Assembly (NCBI RefSeq): GCF_021530565.1 | Contig: NZ_JAKGBI010000011.1 | Location: 1-64,000 of the forward strand | Source of the DNA: Pseudoalteromonas sp. SMS1 | GTDB lineage: Bacteria > Pseudomonadota > Gammaproteobacteria > Enterobacterales > Alteromonadaceae | Direction: 5' to 3' | Length of the DNA stretch: 64,000 nucleotides | Shown here: in pieces, positions 35,988-43,327 of the stretch | Layout of the letters: every line of letters starts with the position of its first letter | How positions within the stretch are numbered: position 1 is the first letter of the stretch | Position numbers and translations under genes: made by a program | The notes under the pieces: model-generated | The model's database searches: none | Told to the model about the DNA's origin: nothing | Seen by the model: only the letters and a program-made list of their open reading frames with translations

Positions 35988-36602
35988 ATGACTATTGAAC
36001 AAATTTGGGCACAGTACAGACAAAGTTTAAAAGCATTTTTGCACACAAAAGTCGCAAATCCAGAAGACGTCGAAGATTTACTACAAGACGTATTGCTTAA
36101 AACCCATTTAGCCATTGAAAATCTGCACAACCCAACCAGTGTAAAAGCGTGGCTGTTTCAAATTGCACATAACACGGTCATGGATTACTATCGAAAAAGT
36201 GGCACAAGCCACACCGCGCAACAAGAAATAGCTTGGTACAAAGAAGAAGAGCGTAACATTAAAAAAGAGCTCGCAAAGTGTATCAAACCCTTTATCCAAG
36301 AACTGCCCGAACACAGTGCTTTTCTTCTTGAAGTCATTGAATTAGAGGGGAAGACACAAAAGCAGCTGGCAAATGAAATGGATGTCAGCTATTCCACTCT
36401 CAAATCTCAAGTCCAAAAAGCCCGAAAAGAGCTGCACGATGTGTTCAATGCCTGCTGTCAATACGATATCGATAAGCAGGGCAACCTGATTGAATACCAT
36501 AAAAAACAGCTCAAAGACATAAATTCATCAAGCCATGTTAACGAAGAAATTGATACGCTCAGAGAGCGTAAAGCCAATTGTACTGACTGTGGTCGACGCT
36601 AA
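35988..36602 (+). CDS. sigZ: SigZ-like ECF sigma factor with Cys-containing tail
   Basis: A 204-residue sigma-70 family protein. Region 2 is IEQIWAQYRQSLKAFLHTKV then VEDLLQDVLLKTHLAIENL; region 4 is LEVIELEGKTQKQLANEMDV and YSTLKSQVQKARKEL. The tail has FNACCQYDIDKQGNLIEYH and a final CTDCGRR, which give two Cys pairs that could bind metal or sense redox state. No anti-sigma gene is adjacent. It follows arsH by 47 bases and may be co-transcribed. Confidence 0.85.
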   Translation: MTIEQIWAQYRQSLKAFLHTKVANPEDVEDLLQDVLLKTHLAIENLHNPTSVKAWLFQIAHNTVMDYYRKSGTSHTAQQEIAWYKEEERNIKKELAKCIKPFIQELPEHSAFLLEVIELEGKTQKQLANEMDVSYSTLKSQVQKARKELHDVFNACCQYDIDKQGNLIEYHKKQLKDINSSSHVNEEIDTLRERKANCTDCGRR

Positions 36603-36683
36603 TTTAGCAAGTGAAAAACTGACATACTAAATAGTCATGTTATAAGGTTTAATGCAAGCAAGCCTGAAAAATCTCTTTTTTAG

Positions 36684-36716
36684 GTAAACAAACAAAAGTC
36701 TGTGCATTCTGCACAG
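36684..36716 (-). terminator. Intrinsic terminator of the ArsR gene
   Basis: CTGTGCA-TTC-TGCACAG (36700-36716), a seven-base stem. On the minus strand it is followed by ACTTTTGTTTGTTTAC, T-rich. It lies about 62 bases past the ArsR stop and also between the convergent sigZ and arsR genes. Confidence 0.55.
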
Positions 36717-36778
36717 CCCCTAACAAAGGGTAGAGGCACCATAAACCTTGCAAGCATTATGCTTAATAGACACACTGG

Positions 36779-37078
36779 TTATTTGGTTTCGTCAATGCAA
36801 CACTCATCTTGTAAAAAAGATATGACAGACAGTAACTTATCGTATTCAACTGAACAGTATAACACGCGACCTTCTCTTTGTTGCTTTATCAAACCAGCGG
36901 ATACCAGGCTGGAAATATGATGCGACAACGTTGAGTTTGGAATACCTAATTCATCTTTTAGGGTTCCTACACTCACGCCTTTTTCGCCTGCTTTTACTAG
37001 TCTTTTAAAAACCAGTAACCTAGTTGCATGGCCTAACTCTTTAAATGCCTTAGCTATTTCTTCAATTGTCATAATCAT
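36779..37078 (-). CDS. ArsR/SmtB family repressor
   Basis: About 99 residues from ATG 37078, four bases after GGAG; the second ATG at 37072 is also possible. The frame extends to 37150 but passes through the operator. FKELGHATRLLVFKRLVKAG, VGTLKDELGIPNSTLSHHIS and GLIKQQREGRVLYCSVEYD are typical of ArsR. The tail SFLQDECCIDE has a vicinal Cys pair, and Cys at RVLYCS; together they can form a thiol site for As(III) or a soft metal. Divergent from the permease with two operator-like boxes between them. Confidence 0.9.
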   Translation of the reverse strand: MIMTIEEIAKAFKELGHATRLLVFKRLVKAGEKGVSVGTLKDELGIPNSTLSHHISSLVSAGLIKQQREGRVLYCSVEYDKLLSVISFLQDECCIDETK

Positions 37079-37090
37079 TGTTCTCCAAAA

Positions 37091-37164
37091 ACATTTCGAT
37101 AATACTAGAAATATATTGACACGTCCAATAACACGCCCTAACATTTCCACATTACTAGAAATAT
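37091..37164. promoter_or_regulatory. Two ArsR operator copies 50 bases apart
   Basis: TACTAGAAATATA occurs at 37103-37115 and again at 37153-37165. Each copy is preceded by ACATTTC, giving the arm pair ATTTC...GAAAT (dyad over about 20 bases) at 37092-37110 and 37142-37160. They straddle the promoter of the permease gene, the arrangement expected for tight repression of a divergent pair. Confidence 0.7.
37116..37144 (+). promoter_or_regulatory. Sigma-70 promoter of the permease gene
   Basis: Consensus -35 TTGACA (37116-37121), a 17-base spacer and -10 TAACAT (37139-37144). The start codon is at 37178. It lies between the two ArsR-type boxes, with the second box over the transcription start. 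Confidence 0.65.
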
Positions 37165-37177
37165 AGGATTGTTAAAT

Positions 37178-38092
37178 ATGTCTATAAACCAAGAAATGAT
37201 AGTCAGTACTATCAACATGTTTGCTTTTTTAGCTGTAGAACTCACCCTACTCTTTTTACTTATTAGTTATGTCGTTGGCGTTTTGCAAGCATACATACCG
37301 CCTGCAAAAATACAGAGCATCTTGAGCAGTAAAAAAGGTAAAGGATACTTTATTGCTGGCTTTCTTGGCGCAATCACGCCATTTTGCTCATGTTCTACGA
37401 TCCCTTTTTTAAAAGGACTGCTTCGCGCCAAAGCAGGGTTCGGAACGATGATGGTTTTCTTATTCGCCAGTCCTTTACTTAACCCGATTATTATTGGGTT
37501 GTTTGCGATTACATTTGGTGTAAAAGTCACGCTGTTTTACTTTGCGATAGCAATGGGAGTTTCAATTATTGCTGGAATAGCACTTGAAAAGCTCGGATTT
37601 GAAAAATATGTCAAACCCGAAGCGTATGTTGAACCCGATAAAAAAGGATGTGGCACGACTTGTGGAAACAATGCTCAACCTGAAAATAGATGGTTAAAAA
37701 TTTGGATAAGTACTTGGAAAGATTTTAAAAAGGTACTGCCCTATTTATTCGGAGGTATCGCGTTAGGTTCTCTTATTTATGGCTTTATGCCAACTGAGTT
37801 TGTCGCGAGCGTAGCCAGCGAGAATAACCCATTTGCGATTCCTTTTGCGGCAGTGATTGGCATTCCACTATATATAAGAGCTGAAGCAGTCATTCCATTA
37901 AGCGCTGCATTGGCAGAAAAAGGAATGGGGCTCGGAGCGGTGATGGCATTGATTATAGGAAGTGCCGGTGCAAGTTTAACGGAAGTGATACTACTTAAGT
38001 CAATTTTCAAAAATAAAATGATCTGGGCATTTCTATTTGTGATTCTATCTATGGCGATCAGCGCGGGTTTTTTATATCAGTATCTCTTTTAA
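37178..38092 (+). CDS. DUF318/ArsP-type permease (PF03773)
   Basis: About 304 residues with eight or so membrane helices. ATG at 37178 follows AGGA by nine bases; a TTG at 37169 is in frame. The key motif is ITPFCSCSTIPFLKGLLRA near residue 65, the conserved FCSCS of ArsP and SO_0444-type transporters, with FLFASPLLNPIIIGLF after it. A cytoplasmic loop holds KKGCGTTCG, a possible metal-binding Cys pair. The second half repeats the fold (SAGASLTEVILLKSIF). ArsP exports trivalent organoarsenicals; the SO_0444 branch is named for Cu/Zn efflux. The substrate is not decided by sequence. Confidence 0.9.
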   Translation: MSINQEMIVSTINMFAFLAVELTLLFLLISYVVGVLQAYIPPAKIQSILSSKKGKGYFIAGFLGAITPFCSCSTIPFLKGLLRAKAGFGTMMVFLFASPLLNPIIIGLFAITFGVKVTLFYFAIAMGVSIIAGIALEKLGFEKYVKPEAYVEPDKKGCGTTCGNNAQPENRWLKIWISTWKDFKKVLPYLFGGIALGSLIYGFMPTEFVASVASENNPFAIPFAAVIGIPLYIRAEAVIPLSAALAEKGMGLGAVMALIIGSAGASLTEVILLKSIFKNKMIWAFLFVILSMAISAGFLYQYLF

Positions 38093-38100
38093 TTTCGATA

Positions 38101-38123
38101 AACGCGCTCTTTCTGAGCGCGTT
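38101..38123 (+). terminator. Perfect nine-base hairpin after the permease
   Basis: AACGCGCTC-TTTCT-GAGCGCGTT, eight bases after the permease stop. There is no T run after it (AAAAGTATG follows), so it is a strong stem but a weak intrinsic terminator. The same stem sequence occurs at 31861. Confidence 0.5.
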
Positions 38124-38166
38124 AAAAGTATGAGCGAGTCGTAAAAAACTCAAAGTTAAGAGGTAT

Positions 38167-38501
38167 TTAAAAGCCCATGACATGCCATGAAAAAAGAAAA
38201 CAATAAATACACAGCAAACTTATCGATACACCAAGGACAACCGCAGATCTATGACCTCTCATCAGTCTTGGCGCGTTTACTACCCCTCTCGTACAAGAAA
38301 AAGTACACAGTAAAACACCAATTAGTATGAATAGATCCGTCGCACTCTTCTCAACTAGATAAAAGGGACATCTTGTGCCCATAGACCACTTTGTGGCGAA
38401 GAAAATAGACTAATCACATCACTAATCAAAGTTGCCATAGCTTGCGAAGCATTGAAATTTTCATCGCTCACTTTAGTCATAAACATCACAAGCAACGACA
38501 T
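38167..38501 (-). pseudogene. Frameshifted small membrane protein (about 111 residues if restored)
   Basis: An ATG at 38501 opens a frame (MSLLVMFMTKVSDENF...) that ends at a TAG just after WAQDVPFI. Reading one base back at the run of four T on the coding strand (38361-38364 on plus) joins it to the frame ending at 38167: LVEKSATDLFILIGVLLCTF, then a basic loop TRGVVNAPRLMRGHR and SAVVLGVSISLLCIYCFLF. The result has about three membrane helices with a positive cytoplasmic loop, which looks like a real protein. Either a one-base deletion, a programmed slip or a sequence error. Homologs would decide. Confidence 0.45.
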
Positions 38502-38566
38502 TGTCGCCGAGAGCGAACTTAGTAACTTCCAATGTGTCTGATTAAACGCAGTTAAAACTTACTTAT

Positions 38567-38734
38567 CTAACTTGCACTCTTTTTTCGGCCAAACAGCTTT
38601 AACCAAAATGCGCCTTCAAACACAAATCCAAGAATAATAAAACCAAAAAGGCCCGCGCTATTTCCATAGCTATACGCACTAATCGCGCAAATCAATAACA
38701 CCAAAGCAATTAATATTCGATATACAACACTCAT
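38567..38734 (-). CDS. Small two-helix membrane protein, 55 residues
   Basis: ATG at 38734 with GGGAG nine bases upstream. The product starts MSVVYRILIALVLLICAISA, then a short turn (YSYGNSAG), a second helix LFGFIILGFVFEGAFWLKLF, and a basic tail GRKKSAS. Good site, good topology, so a real gene. Family unknown. It is 66 bases ahead of the frameshifted membrane gene and may form an operon with it. Confidence 0.6.
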   Translation of the reverse strand: MSVVYRILIALVLLICAISAYSYGNSAGLFGFIILGFVFEGAFWLKLFGRKKSAS

Positions 38735-38789
38735 TGTTCATTTCTCCCTACTTACATAAACATCAGTTTATATCAGATATACGTTATTA

Positions 38790-38987
38790 TCATACATATG
38801 CATGCAATTGCGCTGCAAACTCTTTTGGCAACTCAAACACGCGAAATTGTCCGTCAAATTGACACTTAAACTTTGACCTGTTCATTTTTACAATACATAG
38901 CGACGTACGCTGTCTATCAGTAGGTAAATCATCATGAGGGGACCAGTGACAGTCTTCTATCGGGTAGCAAATATGAAACATGCTCAT
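38790..38987 (-). CDS. Small hypothetical protein, 65 residues
   Basis: ATG with a strong AAGGAG six bases upstream. MSMFHICYPIEDCHWSPHDD at the start, then SLCIVKMNRSKFKCQFDG and a C-terminal FELPKEFAAQLHAYV. It has four Cys and several His but no CxxC pair, so a metal site is possible but not shown. No signal peptide. Family unknown. Confidence 0.6.
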   Translation of the reverse strand: MSMFHICYPIEDCHWSPHDDLPTDRQRTSLCIVKMNRSKFKCQFDGQFRVFELPKEFAAQLHAYV

Positions 38988-39351
38988 GTATTTCTCCTTT
39001 AAGTGTAATCGTGCTCCAAGATCACACTTTGCGGTGAACTAAAGCTAAAATACAATTTCGTAGTATTACTAAAGTTTGTCCACGGTTTATAAATTTCAAG
39101 TCTTGCAAAGACAGTGAGTGATGTTAGATTCGCGTACAAACTAACAATATTAATGTGAGATAAGCCCCAGACACTGAAAATACCAATTAAGCAAAAATGT
39201 AACCAAACAAAATAGCTTTCCAAACTACAGATATATCAACTTATGTTATAACATATCAGTTTTTAACCCATTCCAATCAAACACCAACTCGTGTCTTTTG
39301 AACATTCTGTTTTTCTAAGAAACCGGTTTTTGGTGTGATAAGGTAAAGTTG
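38988..39351. promoter_or_regulatory. Intergenic region of 364 bases with promoter of the COG0523 gene
   Basis: Divergent spacer between the 65-residue gene and the GTPase gene. It holds a Zur-like palindrome (39242-39255). A 74-codon minus frame at 38999-39223 has no ribosome site and is not accepted. Confidence 0.45.
39242..39255. promoter_or_regulatory. Zur-like operator, perfect 14-base palindrome
   Basis: TATGTTATAACATA is fully symmetric and has the core GTTATAAC of gammaproteobacterial Zur boxes. It lies about 97 bases before the start of a COG0523 GTPase, a class often repressed by Zur. No experimental evidence; the match is by eye. Confidence 0.6.
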
Positions 39352-40545
39352 ATGTCAATTCCAGTTACAATCTTGCATGGATTTTTAGGCTCAGGAAAAA
39401 CCACACTGCTGCGAAGCCTCTTGGCACAGTCAGCTAAAAGTGGTGTCATACCAGGTGTCATTGTCAATGATATGAGTGAGCTTGATGTAGACGGTGTCCT
39501 GATCAAAAATACAGAAGTCTTCGACGATGAAAGTAACCATTTTTTTACCATTAGTGGACACAGTATCAGCAGTGCAAAAGGCCTAAAGGCACTAAAACCA
39601 GCGTTGAAGACGCTAAAAAAGGAAGTACACCCACCGTGGCTCCTCATTGAAACTTCAGGCAGCAGCCACCCCCTCCCTTTAATTGAGTTTTTTAAAGGTA
39701 ACAAAGACTTTGCTTTAAAAGGGGTTGTGACACTGGTCGATGCCACTTGGCTCAAAGATGATTATCAGTTTGCTCAATCCTTGGTGCCAAAATGGCAAGA
39801 AAACTTAAGTAATCAAGTACGTGGGATAGAAAACTTACTGGTAGAACAAATCTTGTTTTCAAACCAAATATTTTTAACCAAAACCGATAAGCTCACAGAC
39901 AAAGCTGTAGAGCAGATCGCACAAGCTATTCACCCGATTAACCCTTACGCTGCCATCTCAGCGACAGCTTGGGGTAATATGGACGTGGCACAATTTCATC
40001 AATTTCCTGACTACAACTTCTTTTTAGTTGAACAGCTACTTTCTGAGCTTCGCAGTACTGTTAACGCCCCCCTTACGCTCTCAGGTAAAGAGAATCAAAA
40101 AATAGTCTCCAAAGTGATTCGTGACGATAGGCCATTTCACCCGACCCGCTTATGGGAGGTGTGTCACCAGCACCTTACACACGGTGTATTTCGCAGTAAA
40201 GGGTTCTTTTGGTTACCTACACGAGATGACATGTCTTTGCTTTGGAGCCAAGCAAATGGCAGTGTCGGATTAGAAGTTATCGGCTTTTGGCGTGCACCGA
40301 TATTAAAAGACGAAACACAAGATCTTGAACAAGCGCACTATGATATCCTTAAAAAGAAAATCGATAAGATCGATAGCCGATTTGGCGACAGACGTTGTCG
40401 TCTCACTGTCATAGGTCAAAAAGACGAAGCGTCGAGCTTTGTAAAAGCCTTAGAAGCCTGCTTTTTAACCGAAGAAGAGCTCAACTTTTGGCGAAATGGC
40501 GGCTCTTTCGAAGATCCATGGCCAACGAATGTAGCCAAAGTTTAA
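39352..40545 (+). CDS. COG0523/CobW-type GTPase, putative zinc metallochaperone
   Basis: About 397 residues, ATG at 39352 with AAGG eight bases upstream. P-loop GFLGSGKTTLL (about 10-20), IVNDMSELDVDG, IETSGSSHPLP and FLTKTDKL are the G motifs of the family. The usual CxCC metal site (GCICC) near residue 65 is absent: the segment reads FFTISGHSISSAKG, with His in place of Cys. The C-terminal CobW_C domain follows (RPFHPTRLWEVCHQH, GFWRAP). GTP hydrolysis probably drives metal delivery to a client protein. The Zur-like box upstream suggests induction in zinc starvation. Confidence 0.87.
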   Translation: MSIPVTILHGFLGSGKTTLLRSLLAQSAKSGVIPGVIVNDMSELDVDGVLIKNTEVFDDESNHFFTISGHSISSAKGLKALKPALKTLKKEVHPPWLLIETSGSSHPLPLIEFFKGNKDFALKGVVTLVDATWLKDDYQFAQSLVPKWQENLSNQVRGIENLLVEQILFSNQIFLTKTDKLTDKAVEQIAQAIHPINPYAAISATAWGNMDVAQFHQFPDYNFFLVEQLLSELRSTVNAPLTLSGKENQKIVSKVIRDDRPFHPTRLWEVCHQHLTHGVFRSKGFFWLPTRDDMSLLWSQANGSVGLEVIGFWRAPILKDETQDLEQAHYDILKKKIDKIDSRFGDRRCRLTVIGQKDEASSFVKALEACFLTEEELNFWRNGGSFEDPWPTNVAKV

Positions 40546-40643
40546 CGCACTTTTGACGACACACGCATCAACCGAGCAGGGCTGAATTGAAACAGCACTG
40601 CTTGAGACGCCATTTAATCTGACCAATCATATTTCGTTCAACA

Positions 40644-41927
40644 TTATATCGGTAAGCATATCCGCGCAACTGCGCCCTGCTTGTCTTGACGGTTTTCGAG
40701 TGTCAATTCTCCAGCTTGACCACGCACAATTTCGCGACTCAAGACCAATCCAATACCATTGCCTTGCTCTTTAGTAGAGTAAAACGGCACAAACAAGTTA
40801 TCAGATTGACTCACGCCATTACCATTATCAATGACATCTAAACACCAATACGTGTCACTACGACCAATTGCCAAAGTTATGTCACTTTCTCCAGCAAGCG
40901 CATTCGCTTGCTCTGCATTCTTTACCAAGTTCAACAATGCTTGTTCAAGTTGTTCCACATCACAATAGATAGATGGCGTCCCCTCAAACAAACGCTGAAC
41001 GTTCACCTTTGGAAATAAAGCCTGCAATCTATCACTTAATCCAGCGACACAAGTAGACACCTTATGAGGCTTGGGTAATTGCGACAACTGAGAATAACTG
41101 GCCACAAACCCAAGTAAGTGCTCTGAGCGCTTTTCTATTACGTCTAGCATGGTATCTCTTAACTCTATTTCGCCTTGCACAGGAAGCGCTTTAAGAGATT
41201 GGGCCATTGAGTATATTGGCGTAAGCGAATTTCTCACTTCGTGATTCAGCACGCGCACGAGCTTCTGCCATGCCTCTTGTTCATTGCGCCTTAGGGAAAG
41301 CTCAATTGATACGTATACCATTAAATGGTATTTTCGCCCACCTCTGTACAACTCATGTTCAACCACTTTAAAACGCTGATTTTTATGATTCACCTGCCAT
41401 TTGCCATTGTTTCGCTCTAATTTAAGTGCATGAATATCACGCCCGGCAATTTCAAAGCCTTCATAAAACTCATTGGCAGCCCCGTTAAAGTGGTAAACTT
41501 GGTAGTGGTGATCAAGCACTAATATGGGTAGCTCCAGCTCATTGATAAAGTCAAAGACAAACGCTTCATTTTGCGCATACTCGTAGCGTTTGTTTTGGAT
41601 CCGTTGCGCGATTGTTTTTAAATCACTTTTTAAGTTCGCAATACTACCTTGGCGATATTGTGCCAACTGCCATACTGTAAATTCCTCGTTGGCGATGCTG
41701 TCGAGCTGCACAGCAATTCGGGCAATTGTATTAAAGACACTTTGATACGCTTTGTATAACGCAATTACACTGGGGAGTAGTATTACCATCACCAACGTCA
41801 ACAATTCTAGCCAGTCCAAAGTAAAATAAAGAGAAACGCCAATCACCATTATTGCAACCGTGATTATAGGCACAACAAATAACTTAATCAGGTTTGCCTC
41901 GAGTGAATGAGATGAAAACCTCATCAT
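40644..41927 (-). CDS. Sensor histidine kinase, NtrY-like
   Basis: A 427-residue kinase. Two membrane helices at about 12-30 and 36-56, no large periplasmic domain, then a PAS-like segment (FINELELPILVLDHHYQVYH). H-box LNHEVRNSLTPIYSMAQSL near residue 226, N-box LEQALLNLVKNAEQAN, G1 VIDNGNGV and G2 KEQGNGIGLVLSREI are all present. The input is likely internal or through the membrane. The start overlaps the stop of the regulator gene by four bases (ATGA), so it is translationally coupled and pairs with it. Confidence 0.92.
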   Translation of the reverse strand: MMRFSSHSLEANLIKLFVVPIITVAIMVIGVSLYFTLDWLELLTLVMVILLPSVIALYKAYQSVFNTIARIAVQLDSIANEEFTVWQLAQYRQGSIANLKSDLKTIAQRIQNKRYEYAQNEAFVFDFINELELPILVLDHHYQVYHFNGAANEFYEGFEIAGRDIHALKLERNNGKWQVNHKNQRFKVVEHELYRGGRKYHLMVYVSIELSLRRNEQEAWQKLVRVLNHEVRNSLTPIYSMAQSLKALPVQGEIELRDTMLDVIEKRSEHLLGFVASYSQLSQLPKPHKVSTCVAGLSDRLQALFPKVNVQRLFEGTPSIYCDVEQLEQALLNLVKNAEQANALAGESDITLAIGRSDTYWCLDVIDNGNGVSQSDNLFVPFYSTKEQGNGIGLVLSREIVRGQAGELTLENRQDKQGAVARICLPI

Positions 41928-43249
41928 ATTTCTTTCACTTGAATATTATACTTTTCAATTCGGCGATATATGGCTGACTTACTCAATCCTAAAAACTCGC
42001 CTGCTTTGACTACATGCCCATCAAAATGACTGATGGCCTTGGCAATGAGCTTTTGCTCGGCTTCTTCCAAACTCATTAATGGTAACGCACCCGATTCTTC
42101 CCCATGATTGTCGAGAACAATGTCATGCGCATCTATGGTATTTGCGTCTGCCATTATCACGGCACGCTCTAACACATGAGACAGCTCTCTGATATTACCT
42201 GGCCAGTGATACGCCAACAATTTATTACAAGCCTGTTCACTTAAAGTCAGTGCCGTTAATCCATATTTTTTAGTATGTGACGCCACAAAAAAAGCCGCAA
42301 ATTCAGGTAACTCCGAAAGGCGAGCGCGCAAGGGAGGAAGCTCAATTACCAGCGTATTCAATCTAAATAGTAAGTCCCGACGGAAAGTGCCTTGTTCAAT
42401 GAGTTTATTTAAATCTGCATTAGTTGCAGATATGATCCGAGCATTACTCGTGAGTGTGGCAGAGCCGCCAACTTCTTCATATTCACCACTTTCGAGTACG
42501 CGTAACAACTTCGCTTGCAACGCTATCGGCAGGCAACCCACCTCATCCAAAAAGAGACTTGCATCATGTGCTAGGGTAAAGCGTCCTTTTCGGTGGGCTT
42601 TGGCATCTGTAAATGCCCCTTTTCGATGACCAAACAACTCACTTTCGAACAAGTTTTCAGGTATCGCCGCCATGTTAATGCTTACCATAGCTTGAGCGTT
42701 GCGCTGACTATGCTGATGAATATAGGCTGCTAGCATGCTCTTACCTGTCCCATTTTCACCCGTGATCAACACATTGGCATTCGTTTTGGCAATACGCCGA
42801 GCTTTTTCAAGCAGCTGCTTATTATTCGTTTCAAAAGCAAGAGGAGACGTTTCACTTTTATTATTGTTGGCACTAACCAGCGGCAGTAGTTTCTGAACCG
42901 ACTCTAGTAAACGGGTGTTTTTCCATGGCTTCTCGATAAAGTCACATGCCCCATACTGCATCGCTTGAACAGCCAAATCAATTTTTGCCCAAGCGGTAAT
43001 CACAACAACTGGAATGGAATAATTCAACGATTTTAATTGCGTCAAAAACGCCAGACCTTCCTGTCCCGAAGTCGTGTCTTGACTGAAATTCATGTCCAGT
43101 AATATCAGGTCAACATGATTCTGCCTGATGGACGCAATGGCAGAGTCAGGGTGATCTGCTTCAATACAACGATAGCCATGAGATTCCAACACAATACGTG
43201 CACTTAAACGCACGTCAATTAAATCATCCACTATTAAAACTGTTTTCAT
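41924..43249 (-). CDS. NtrC-family sigma-54 response regulator
   Basis: A 441-residue regulator. Receiver 1-120 with acidic pair (VLIVDDL) and phosphoacceptor Asp in LILLDMNF (about 54). The AAA+ domain (about 135-370) has Walker A GENGTGKSM, the sigma-54-contacting GAFTDA loop, and DEVGCL Walker B. A Fis-type HTH closes the protein (FLGLSKSAIYRRIEKY). It follows the exporter permease gene by 78 bases and precedes the kinase gene. A sigma-54 promoter at 47797 and a palindrome at 47867 upstream of the exporter operon are its likely targets. Confidence 0.94.
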   Translation of the reverse strand: MKTVLIVDDLIDVRLSARIVLESHGYRCIEADHPDSAIASIRQNHVDLILLDMNFSQDTTSGQEGLAFLTQLKSLNYSIPVVVITAWAKIDLAVQAMQYGACDFIEKPWKNTRLLESVQKLLPLVSANNNKSETSPLAFETNNKQLLEKARRIAKTNANVLITGENGTGKSMLAAYIHQHSQRNAQAMVSINMAAIPENLFESELFGHRKGAFTDAKAHRKGRFTLAHDASLFLDEVGCLPIALQAKLLRVLESGEYEEVGGSATLTSNARIISATNADLNKLIEQGTFRRDLLFRLNTLVIELPPLRARLSELPEFAAFFVASHTKKYGLTALTLSEQACNKLLAYHWPGNIRELSHVLERAVIMADANTIDAHDIVLDNHGEESGALPLMSLEEAEQKLIAKAISHFDGHVVKAGEFLGLSKSAIYRRIEKYNIQVKEI

Positions 43250-43327
43250 ATTTCCTTACTGACTCTGTGATTTCAGCGGTCGGCCCTATAAAGCAGAGAT
43301 ACATCTCAGTACCTCTGCAGTCGTATT

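Noticed and set aside
36702..36920. 72-codon plus frame over the ArsR gene end
   Set aside because: Antisense to arsR and begins in the terminator stem.
38999..39223. 74-codon minus frame between the small gene and the GTPase
   Set aside because: No ribosome site, and it lies in the regulatory spacer with the Zur-like box.
40575..40602. GCAG-G-GCTG/CAGC-A-CTGC hairpin between the GTPase and histidine kinase genes
   Set aside because: A real stem with one mismatch, but no T run on either side, so I do not call it a terminator.
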